Positions 25,964-33,876 of a stretch of DNA of 64,000 nucleotides are shown here, one piece after another. Under the pieces are notes generated by a model. The model did no database searches and was not told the origin of the DNA. It saw nothing but the letters and a program-made list of their open reading frames with translations. The stretch is from Roseovarius sp. Pro17. GTDB taxonomy: Bacteria; Pseudomonadota; Alphaproteobacteria; Rhodobacterales; Rhodobacteraceae. The position numbers and the translations under genes were made by a program. Each line of letters starts with the position of its first letter. Positions within the stretch are counted from its first letter, which is position 1. The stretch is from the NCBI RefSeq assembly GCF_035599575.1, contig NZ_CP141179.1, forward strand, positions 1,426,001-1,490,000, written 5' to 3'.

Positions 25964-27561
25964 CAGTCCTTGGTCACTTTGCGGAACGAGTTGTCGTTGA
26001 ACGACGGTCCGATGATGAATCCGTTCACGTTGTCACGGATACCCAGAACCTCGATTTCCTGGAACATGATCACAAAGGGCGAGACCTTTTGATGCTCTTC
26101 CTGAAGCGCCAGATACAGCTCCGCACGCTTCTTCGCGTCTTTCTCAAGCACGGCGGCGTCGGCCTGGGCTGTCATTTCTGGAATGTCCCACGCGTTGCGC
26201 CACGCCAGCGGCTTGCTCTCGGCGTCGTCGCTGTTGTCGGGGTTGCGCGCAAAGGTATCGGCATTGGTGTGCGGGTCCTGATAATCCGGACCCCAGCGCC
26301 CGATATAGATGTCGTGGTTGCGCGCGCGGTACTTGGTCAGCGTCTGCTGGCCGTCGCCGGGGATCAGCTCCATCTGGATGCCGGCCTGCGCCATCGTCTG
26401 CTGGATGGCCTCGGCCATGGCAGTGATCTCGGGCGTGTTGCGCGTATCCATCGTCACGCTAAACCCGTCAGGCAATCCCGCTTCGGCCAGAAGTTCCTTG
26501 GCTTTTTCGACGTTCAGCTCATAGGGGTTGTCGTTCAGAGCGCCCAGAAAACCTTCGGGTAGGAACGCCTGATGGACCTTGACCTTGCCCTTCATAATAG
26601 TGTCGGCAATGGTCTGGTAATCCACCAGATATTTCATCGCCTCGCGGACCTGCGGCTTCATCAGGTTTTCATTCTTCTGATTCAAACCCATGTAATAGAT
26701 CGACCCTTTGATCCCGCTCTCGATCTTCAGGTCGGGATTGTCCGCCATCGCCGTCATCTCTTCGGCCCCGAGGTTGCGCGCAATATCAATGTCGCCTTTT
26801 TCCAACAGCAGACGCTGGGTGGAGCCTTCGGGAATGTGGCGGTAGATCGCACGTGCCATGGCGGGCGCATCGCCCGAAAATCCATCATTACGTTCCAGCA
26901 CGACGACCTCGTTGGCGCGCCAGTCTCGGATGGTGAAGGCACCGGATCCGGCATAGTTCGTCTTGAGCCATTCATAGCCCAAATCGTCGCCCGCTGCGTG
27001 GCTCATGACCAGCTCTTTGTCGACGACGAAGCCGACGGTCGCCGTCAGGCAATAGAGCAGAAGGGTAGGGGCATAGGCCTTGTCCATCTCAAGTTCGAGC
27101 GTCATGTCGCCGGTCTGTCGCACCTTCTCTTCGACGTTCTCGGCGCTCAGGCCGAACTGTGTCAGGATAAACGCCGGTGACTTGTCCAGCTTCACAGCGC
27201 GTTGAATTGAGAACACCGCATCGGCGGCTGTAATCGGATTGCCGGAGGCAAATTCCAGGTCCGGCCTGATGACGAAGGTGAAGGTCTTGCCATCTTCAGA
27301 GACTTCCCAGCTTTCGGCGATGACACCGAAGACGTCCGAGACATCCTCGACATTATACCCGACAAGCGGCTGATAGCTGTTGCCCAGTAATTCGGAGGCA
27401 GTGAATTCGAACACTTCCGCCGGATCGAGTGAAATAATGTCGTCGAGCTGCCATGCCTGGATCAGTGTATCGGGCGGCGTCTCGGCAAATGTCGGTGTTG
27501 TCATGATGCCAAAAGTTGCGCTTACGACAGCCGAGGCGATCAATCCGGGGACGTGTCTCAT
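25963..27561 (-). CDS. Peptide-type ABC transporter substrate-binding protein (family 5)
   Basis: 532 residues; signal peptide MRHVPGLIASAV... cleaved after about TFAE. The mature part has the family 5 features DIISLDPAEVFEFTASELLGN, ITAADAVFSIQRAV and FLPEGFLG. It binds dipeptides or a related solute (some relatives bind nickel, haem or opines) and hands it to the DppBC-like permease. First gene of the operon; GGGAG ribosome site. The M19 dipeptidase at the operon end supports a peptide-like ligand. Confidence 0.88.
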   Translation of the reverse strand: MRHVPGLIASAVVSATFGIMTTPTFAETPPDTLIQAWQLDDIISLDPAEVFEFTASELLGNSYQPLVGYNVEDVSDVFGVIAESWEVSEDGKTFTFVIRPDLEFASGNPITAADAVFSIQRAVKLDKSPAFILTQFGLSAENVEEKVRQTGDMTLELEMDKAYAPTLLLYCLTATVGFVVDKELVMSHAAGDDLGYEWLKTNYAGSGAFTIRDWRANEVVVLERNDGFSGDAPAMARAIYRHIPEGSTQRLLLEKGDIDIARNLGAEEMTAMADNPDLKIESGIKGSIYYMGLNQKNENLMKPQVREAMKYLVDYQTIADTIMKGKVKVHQAFLPEGFLGALNDNPYELNVEKAKELLAEAGLPDGFSVTMDTRNTPEITAMAEAIQQTMAQAGIQMELIPGDGQQTLTKYRARNHDIYIGRWGPDYQDPHTNADTFARNPDNSDDAESKPLAWRNAWDIPEMTAQADAAVLEKDAKKRAELYLALQEEHQKVSPFVIMFQEIEVLGIRDNVNGFIIGPSFNDNSFRKVTKD

Positions 27562-28212
27562 GTTGAACTCCCATTTTTGAAATTACAGAGATTTGAGCGT
27601 CTTTTTGGTCCGGCGCTCTTAAATCGTGCATTCATTCGGTCCGAGCAGGGCAGTTCTGTCAAGAGATATCGGAATACGCGGGCAGTGGCGCCCACGTTCC
27701 GCCCGACCCCGAATTACTGTCGGAACCAGCAGAACCTGCTATCAATTTTAGTGGTTTTGGAAGGCAATGGCGATGTAACTCTGCCGCCGACATGACCGCT
27801 CTCCTTTGTGGAGCATAGTAGATCCACCTTGGCACATTGATGCCGTGGGGGAACGGTTACATCATCAAAGCCGTGGGGGCGCGCGCGTTTTCAAATTCAA
27901 TAGCTGGCGGCGTGATCGCCAAATTACCTCGGTGTCGGTCGGGCCGGGGTTCATGTAGCGGTGCGGCCCCGGCCAGCACGGAGCCAACCGAGGGTGTCAA
28001 TCACGTAACGTTCAGTCACGCTGAGGATTATGGCGCACAGCTCTTTGCAACCCCGCTAGCGGTCTCAGCCTCTAACCTGCCTCTGGCGGTTGGGAGCGGA
28101 GGCTGCCTCTCCTCAGCAAGCCCTAGCCAGCCACCCCTGACGGGGGCATAAACAGGGGCATTTCTGGCCCATACAGGCCCTGAGGCCCATGGTCTTGCAT
28201 CTGAAAGAGAAG
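27562..28212. other. Gene-free stretch upstream of the peptide transporter
   Basis: About 650 bases between the binding-protein start and tRNA-Gln. It must hold the operon promoter, but no convincing one was found. A spaced inverted repeat GAGCG (27595-27599) with CGCTC (27614-27618) lies close to the start. The rest shows no credible protein or RNA gene. Confidence 0.5.
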
Positions 28213-28287
28213 TGGCTGGGGTGGTAGGATTCGAACCTACGATACACGGTACCAAAAACCGATGCCTTACCGCTTGGCTACACCCCA
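28213..28287 (-). tRNA. tRNA-Gln (TTG)
   Basis: On the minus strand: acceptor TGGGGTG paired with CACCCCA, D-arm with AGCCAAGCGGTAAGGC, anticodon TTG in loop TTTTGGT, T-arm GTAGGTTCGAATCCTAC, discriminator G and CCA encoded. Confidence 0.96.
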
Positions 28288-28404
28288 ACGTGGCGTGGTG
28301 ATTACTCCGGCGCGCTTTGGGGTGCAAGACCGAATGGCGAAAAACTCGGTCGAATTTTGGTATCTCTGCGCAGGGCTGGTGCGCAGCGGGTCCAACCGCG
28401 CGCC

Positions 28405-28899
28405 TCAGTCCAGGGTTTCGGCCGCGCCGACGCCCCAGATCGCCGACTTGCGGACCCAGCCGCCATAGCCACCGACGTGCAAATCGCACCAGTCGGGCAG
28501 GCATTCATCGAGGCGGGCGATCACACCCATCTCTAGCTGGGCGTTGACCAGCGCCTTGGGGTCCGGCGTGGCGCGTAATTGCAGCATGTCCTTTTCGACA
28601 ATGACCGTGCGCACGCCCGACAGTAGCGAATAGTGCATCCAGCCGCCCGCACCGTCGCGGTCGCGCACGCGCCGCCAATGGCCATGCTCGGCGGTGATTT
28701 CGAGCGGGATATCGCGCCGCTTGAAAATCCAGTCGATGCGATGGGTGCGGCTGGGGCCGCGCCGCACGTTGCCCTCGGCGGCCTTCATCGACACAAAGCG
28801 CGGCAACGGCAGGTTTGTCACCGGCCCACGCTCTTGCGCGGCGGCGGGAAGCGCGATGCTGAGCGCCAGCGCGGATAACAGGTTGGATAGTCTGCCCAT
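28405..28899 (-). CDS. Exported SH3-domain protein
   Basis: 164 residues from the ATG at 28899, giving a clean signal peptide (LLSALALSIALPAAAQE). The mature part holds two bacterial SH3-like units: the first around RFVSMKAAEGNVRRGPS...WRRVRDRDGAGGWMHYSLL and the second around DMLQLRATPDPKALV...CDLHVGGYGGWVRKSAIWG. Such proteins bind cell wall or envelope partners in the periplasm. It is divergent from the hydroxyacid dehydrogenase gene with about 105 bases between starts. No enzymatic residues are evident. Confidence 0.8.
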   Translation of the reverse strand: MGRLSNLLSALALSIALPAAAQERGPVTNLPLPRFVSMKAAEGNVRRGPSRTHRIDWIFKRRDIPLEITAEHGHWRRVRDRDGAGGWMHYSLLSGVRTVIVEKDMLQLRATPDPKALVNAQLEMGVIARLDECLPDWCDLHVGGYGGWVRKSAIWGVGAAETLD

Positions 28900-29004
28900 G
28901 TCAGGATTTCTGCCCGTTCTCGTCTGCGGGGTTCTTGTGCCTCGCCCGTTCCTGCGCCACCATGGCACCTCAGCGCGGAATATGGAAGATCAAGGAGGCG
29001 TCCC

Positions 29005-29985
29005 ATGTCATCTCAACGTCTGAGTGTTGTCGTAACGCGGCGCTTGCCCGATCCGGTCGAGGCGCGACTATGCGAGTTGTTCGATACGACCCTGAGGCCG
29101 TGCGACACGCCGATGAGCCGCGATGAGCTGGTCGAGGCGGCGCGCGGTGCCGATGTGCTGGTGCCGACATTGACCGACCGGATTGATGCAGGATTGATCG
29201 GACAGGTGGGGGATCGCCTAAAGCTGATCGCGAATTACGGTGCCGGCGTCGATCATATCGACGTGTCGACGGCGCGCCAACGCGGCATATTGGTGTCGAA
29301 CACGCCGGGCGTTTCGGCGGACGATACTGCCGACATGGCCATGGCGCTGATTCTTGCCACCCTGCGCCGAATCCCCGAGGGGCTCGCCATGATGCAAACC
29401 GGCGAGTGGTCCGGCTGGTCGCCGACTGCGCTGATGGGCGGGCGGGTCTCGGGGCGCCGTCTGGGTATTCTCGGGCTTGGCCGGATCGGGCAGGCGGTTG
29501 CGTGGCGCGCGGCGGCCTTTGGGATGCAGGTGCATTACCACAACCGCAAGCGTCTGCGCCCCGAGACCGAAGAATCGCTGTCGGCCACCTATTGGGAGAG
29601 CCTCGATCAGATGGTCGCGCGGATGGACGTGATCTCGGTCAATTGCCCGCACACGCCCTCGACCTTTCATTTGATGAACGCGCGGCGCCTGAAGCTGATG
29701 AAACGCGATGCGGTCATCGTCAACACCTCGCGCGGCGAAGTCATCGACCAGAACGCGCTGACGCGGATGTTGCGCACGGGCGAGATCGCAGGCGCGGGCC
29801 TTGACGTCTATGAGGACGCGTCCAATCCGCGTCTTCGTGAGATGAAGAACGTTGTGCTATTGCCGCACATGGGGTCGGCCACAATCGAGGGGCGGATCGA
29901 GATGGGCGAAAAGGTGCTGGTGAACATCAAGACCTTTCAGGACGGCCATCGTCCGCCTGATCAGGTCGTCCCGGCGATGCTGTAG
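29005..29985 (+). CDS. D-isomer 2-hydroxyacid dehydrogenase (glyoxylate/hydroxypyruvate reductase type)
   Basis: 326 residues with an AAGGAGGCG ribosome site. The NAD-binding motif is LGILGLGRIGQAV; the catalytic Arg is in NTSRGEVID, the catalytic Glu lies in the DVYEDASNP region and the catalytic His in LLPHMGSAT. It reduces glyoxylate or hydroxypyruvate, or oxidises D-glycerate, in C2/serine metabolism, consistent with a genome rich in one-carbon and glycine-yielding pathways. The gamma-glutamyltransferase gene starts two bases after its stop. Confidence 0.85.
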   Translation: MSSQRLSVVVTRRLPDPVEARLCELFDTTLRPCDTPMSRDELVEAARGADVLVPTLTDRIDAGLIGQVGDRLKLIANYGAGVDHIDVSTARQRGILVSNTPGVSADDTADMAMALILATLRRIPEGLAMMQTGEWSGWSPTALMGGRVSGRRLGILGLGRIGQAVAWRAAAFGMQVHYHNRKRLRPETEESLSATYWESLDQMVARMDVISVNCPHTPSTFHLMNARRLKLMKRDAVIVNTSRGEVIDQNALTRMLRTGEIAGAGLDVYEDASNPRLREMKNVVLLPHMGSATIEGRIEMGEKVLVNIKTFQDGHRPPDQVVPAML

Positions 29986-29986
29986 A

Positions 29987-31723
29987 ATGCGCGCGCTGCT
30001 CCTCGCCCTTATGCTGTCGGCCTCTGGCGCGGCGGCGCAGCAGGCCGCAGATGCGGTCGCGCCCGAAATTGGCGCGTTCCAGGTGGCCGAGGTGCAGGCC
30101 CCGGTAACGTCAAACAAATGGATGGTCGTCGCCGCAAACCCGCTGGCCAGCCGGGCAGGGGCGCGGGTACTGCGGCAAGGCGGTAGTGCTGCCGATGCGA
30201 TGATCGCCGTGCAGCTGGTGCTGGGTCTGGTCGAACCGCAAAGCTCGGGCCTTGGCGGGGGTGCGTTTCTGGTCTGGTGGGACGCGGCCAGCGCCACGCT
30301 GACGACGCTCGACGGGCGCGAGACTGCGCCGCAAGGCGCGACGCCGTTGCTGTTTCAAGACGAAAATGGCCAGTCGATGGACTTTTTCGATGCGGTCGTA
30401 GGGGGCCGCTCGGTCGGTGTGCCGGGCACGCCGATGCTGCTGGGCGAGGCGCATGCGCGCTGGGGGCGGCTGGACTGGTCGGGGCTCTTTGACGAGGCGC
30501 TGGACCTTGCCAAGAATGGATTTGAGGTCAGCCCGCGTATGGCAACCTCCATTGCTGCCAATGCCGATACGCTAGACCGGTTTGTCGCGACGCGGGATTA
30601 TTTCATGCCTGAGGGTCGCACGCTAAAGGCGGGCGATACGCTGAAAAATCCTGCCTACATGCAGACTCTCGAAACCTTCGCCAAGGACGGCCCCGCGCCG
30701 TTTTATACCGGCGATATTGCGCGCCAGATTACCCGCGCAGTGCAATCCGCGCCCGGCAACCCCGGCACGCTCAGCCTGCTGGATCTGGCGCTTTATAGCG
30801 TAAAGGAGCGCGCGGCGGTCTGCGCGCCCTACCGCGGCCATGAGGTCTGTGGCATGGGGCCGCCCTCGTCTGGCGCTATCGCCGTGGGTCAGATTTTGGG
30901 CGCGCTGGAGCAATACGATCTGGCAGCGCTGGGACCAACGTCGCCCGAGGCGCGGCGTTTGATCGGCGATGCCAGCCGCCTCGCCTTTGCCGATCGGGGG
31001 CGCTACGTCGCCGATTCCGATTTCGTTCCTGTGCCGACCGAGGGGATGCTGGACCCCGCCTATCTGGCCGCGCGCGGCGCGCTGCTGAGCGGTGAGGTCG
31101 CGCTGGACGAGGCATTGCCGGGCCAGCCTGAGTTCGATCATGCGCTGCTCTGGGCGCACGACAGCGCGATCGAATTGCCTTCGACTTCGCATATTTCGAT
31201 CGTTGACAGCTACGGCAACGCGCTGTCGATGACGACCACCATCGAGAACGCCTTTGGCTCGCGGCTTATGGCCGCCGGTTTTATGCTCAATAACGAGCTG
31301 ACGGATTTCAGCTTTGCCAGTCACGAGGACGGCGTGCCCATCGCCAACGCGCCCGCTCCGGGCAAGCGGCCACGCTCGTCCATGGCGCCGACGATCGTGA
31401 TGGAGCACGGCGCGCCGCGCCTTGTGCTGGGCAGCCCCGGTGGCAGTTGGATCATCCCATATGTGACGAACGCCATCATCGCCCATATCGACTGGGACAT
31501 GGACGTGCAGGCGATGACGGCTATGCCGCATCTGGTGAACCGCTTCGGCACCTATGATCTTGAGGAGGGGACAGGCGCCGAGGCGCTGGCGCAGCCTCTG
31601 CGGGATTTGGGCTATGAGGTAGAGTTGCGCGGCCTCAATTCGGGGCTTCATGCCATCTCTATCGGCGCGCAATTGCAAGGCGGCGCCGACCCGCGCCGTG
31701 AAGGGCTGGCCATCGGCGAATGA
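29987..31723 (+). CDS. ggt: Gamma-glutamyltransferase
   Basis: 578-residue precursor of an N-terminal nucleophile hydrolase that self-cleaves into two subunits. A signal peptide (about residues 1-17) sends it to the periplasm. The cleavage nucleophile is T400 in PSTSHISIVD, aligned to the T in the TTHYS motif of E. coli. NPLASRAGARVLRQGGSAADA and the GSPGGSWIIPYV oxyanion-hole region are conserved. It transfers or hydrolyses gamma-glutamyl groups of glutathione and related amides. It is probably cotranscribed with the dehydrogenase two bases upstream. Confidence 0.9.
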   Translation: MRALLLALMLSASGAAAQQAADAVAPEIGAFQVAEVQAPVTSNKWMVVAANPLASRAGARVLRQGGSAADAMIAVQLVLGLVEPQSSGLGGGAFLVWWDAASATLTTLDGRETAPQGATPLLFQDENGQSMDFFDAVVGGRSVGVPGTPMLLGEAHARWGRLDWSGLFDEALDLAKNGFEVSPRMATSIAANADTLDRFVATRDYFMPEGRTLKAGDTLKNPAYMQTLETFAKDGPAPFYTGDIARQITRAVQSAPGNPGTLSLLDLALYSVKERAAVCAPYRGHEVCGMGPPSSGAIAVGQILGALEQYDLAALGPTSPEARRLIGDASRLAFADRGRYVADSDFVPVPTEGMLDPAYLAARGALLSGEVALDEALPGQPEFDHALLWAHDSAIELPSTSHISIVDSYGNALSMTTTIENAFGSRLMAAGFMLNNELTDFSFASHEDGVPIANAPAPGKRPRSSMAPTIVMEHGAPRLVLGSPGGSWIIPYVTNAIIAHIDWDMDVQAMTAMPHLVNRFGTYDLEEGTGAEALAQPLRDLGYEVELRGLNSGLHAISIGAQLQGGADPRREGLAIGE

Positions 31724-31815
31724 CGCCTGCCGCGAAAGCGCCCCCCGCGCATCCCGAAAATGCCAAGGTTGCCGCCTAACTCAATGCGCAACACGGCATT
31801 TGCGGGAGAAGCCTC

Positions 31816-33012
31816 ATGAATTATTACGCCATCGGATTCGGCGCCGTCGCCCTCACGGCGCTTGGCGCGATCGACTATGCCAATCAGGCCAGCGCGGCAG
31901 GCGAGTCGCCGGGCAGATTCTCGGCCGGGGCCTATTTTTCGACCTTCGGCGCGCGTGTCGACGGCGTGCGCGAGGCGCGCGCTGATGCAGCTGCCAACAA
32001 GGAGCGTGATCTGCACCGCCGTGCGGGTGCGCGCGCCTACCTGCCCGACGCGCCCGAGGGCTGGATTCGCCGTGCGTGGCTTGAGGGTGATAACAGCGCC
32101 ATCTTGATGCCCGAAGAGGACGACATGCGCGCAGACGCGCAAGATCTGCTCAAGAACTTGGCCGCAAAAAGCGCCCGCGCCGCAGAAGAGCGCCGCGAAT
32201 CCGAAACATGGGTCTATCAGCAAGCTGAGCGCGTCATAGCGGTGCGGGCCGAGTATAAACCACGCAAGGAGGGCCGCTCGCTCACCGGCGCTGTGGCCGA
32301 CACATTGAACGCCAGCGGCTTTTTCAACACGCAGGGTTGGGCCGTGATCGGCGGCGTCGCCTATGGCCAGACACCGCCCAGCCTGCAGGATTCGCAAACG
32401 CCGTTGATCTCACAGGCTGGCACGCCGTTTCGTGCGTTTGAGGCACCGCTGGGCTTTCACGACGCAGTGCAGTTGAGCGTGCTCACCAATGCCGACGATG
32501 ACGAATTGCGGGCGGTGCTGGCGGCGATCGACTATGACGGGCTGAACGCGCTGCTGGCCTATCCGCTGCCGTACGTCGGCGCGACCGCGCCTGATGTCCC
32601 GCTTGAGGCCCAGCCGCGCATAGCAGAGATCATGCTGGAAATGCACAGCGATCTGTTGTCGCGCCGCAGCGCCGAGGCGCAGGCTTGGATGGAACGCGCG
32701 ACATCGCCTGAAAACGCGATGGAGATGATTCTGAACGAACTGGCCCACGGCTGGGGCGCAGATGGGATCGTGCAGCTCGACATGGACGACCCGCCCGCAC
32801 CGACACCGTCCAATGACGAAACCGCGCAAGCCCCAAGCGTGGCAGCGGTGGCGGAATTCGCCCGGTCGCTCTTTGGGGGTGCCAAAGATACCCCCGATGC
32901 AGAGGAAACAGCCAAGGCCAAGGCCAAGGACACGCCCAAGCCGGGACGCCTGACCCTTTCTGGCGGGACCAGCTGCCTCGAAGGGTCTTCGGGACGTTTC
33001 TGCCGCGACTGA
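31816..33012 (+). CDS. Hypothetical protein, N-terminally membrane-anchored or exported
   Basis: 398 residues. The first about 25 form a hydrophobic segment (YYAIGFGAVALTALGAIDYA), best read as a signal anchor. The rest is soluble and alanine-rich, with charged helical stretches (ARADAAANKERDLHRRAGARA) and a C-terminal low-complexity region (AEETAKAKAKDTPKPG) before two cysteines (TSCLEGSSGRFC) that could form a disulfide. I recognise no family. It follows ggt by about 90 bases on the same strand and may share its transcript. Confidence 0.7.
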   Translation: MNYYAIGFGAVALTALGAIDYANQASAAGESPGRFSAGAYFSTFGARVDGVREARADAAANKERDLHRRAGARAYLPDAPEGWIRRAWLEGDNSAILMPEEDDMRADAQDLLKNLAAKSARAAEERRESETWVYQQAERVIAVRAEYKPRKEGRSLTGAVADTLNASGFFNTQGWAVIGGVAYGQTPPSLQDSQTPLISQAGTPFRAFEAPLGFHDAVQLSVLTNADDDELRAVLAAIDYDGLNALLAYPLPYVGATAPDVPLEAQPRIAEIMLEMHSDLLSRRSAEAQAWMERATSPENAMEMILNELAHGWGADGIVQLDMDDPPAPTPSNDETAQAPSVAAVAEFARSLFGGAKDTPDAEETAKAKAKDTPKPGRLTLSGGTSCLEGSSGRFCRD

Positions 33013-33109
33013 CGCGCGCCCCCTTGGCCTTTGCGCGCGAACGCGTAAGTATGGCCGCCGAAAGCGGATTGGGGCAGGGAAGATGGGGCAGGGACGCGCA
33101 GGTAAACTG

Positions 33110-33766
33110 ATGCGCAGGGCGGCTATTGCGGCGCTCTGCCTTACTGCGCTGGCAGCCTGCACGCGCCCGCTAAGCGAAAACGAGCGCCGCTTTGCTGCCG
33201 ATATCATCGGGCCGACGCTGGATGTGCAAAAGGTGCGCATCGCGCGTGGTTTCGCCCCGCTACCGCCAGCGCCCGAAACGCCGGACATCGATGATCTCTA
33301 CCCCGTCAGCCGAGAAAACACGATCACCGGTCTGTGCGAGCGCGCCGCGCCCGAGCCGCGCAGCGGCCCACCACCGGGCTGGGCATTGTGGAACCGCGTG
33401 CATTTCAGCCACGAGTTCTATCGCACGGACCTTGCCCCTCACTGGCCAGATGCGGCGCGCTTTCCTCAGGCGCTGGTTCTGGCGCACGAGCTGATCCATG
33501 TCTGGCAATGGCAGCACCGTGAGGTCACCGGCTATCGCCCCGCGCGCGCCGCGCTGGAAAACGTCCTGAACATGGACCCGTATTTTTACCGGCCCGGACC
33601 CGACGCCACATTCCTCAAGTTCGGGTTCGAGCAACAGGCGGCCTTGATGGAGGATTACCTCTGCCACGCCCTTTACGATCCTGCCGCGCCCCGGCGGGCC
33701 GAATTGCGCCCCCTGCTGGCCCCCTATTTCCCGCTGGATCGGCTGGACGCGGCATTGGGTCACTAA
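33110..33766 (+). CDS. Putative lipoprotein with HELxH metallopeptidase-like motif
   Basis: 218 residues from the ATG at 33110; an in-frame ATG at 33083 is the alternative. The N-terminus is a lipoprotein signal (RRAAIAALCLTALAAC, lipobox LAAC). The central LAHELIHVWQWQHR has the HExxH form of zinc metallopeptidases and resembles the H-E-L-x-H-VxQ core of DUF4157-type proteins. A third zinc ligand cannot be assigned with certainty. It is anchored to a membrane and faces the periplasm. Function unknown. Confidence 0.7.
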   Translation: MRRAAIAALCLTALAACTRPLSENERRFAADIIGPTLDVQKVRIARGFAPLPPAPETPDIDDLYPVSRENTITGLCERAAPEPRSGPPPGWALWNRVHFSHEFYRTDLAPHWPDAARFPQALVLAHELIHVWQWQHREVTGYRPARAALENVLNMDPYFYRPGPDATFLKFGFEQQAALMEDYLCHALYDPAAPRRAELRPLLAPYFPLDRLDAALGH

Positions 33767-33876
33767 CGCGCGGACGGCGCTTGTCGGTTTTGCGCGTGCT
33801 TTGGTCGGATGGGCCGCGCGCGCAGGTGTGAACGTGATAGAAACGTGGCAACAAATGCCTATCGGAGTCGCAGCGC

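Noticed and set aside
27593..27620. TTGAGCG...CGCTCTTAA near the peptide-transporter start as a fourth operator
   Set aside because: The half-sites are separated by 14 bases instead of being joined, so the spacing does not match the regulon sites.
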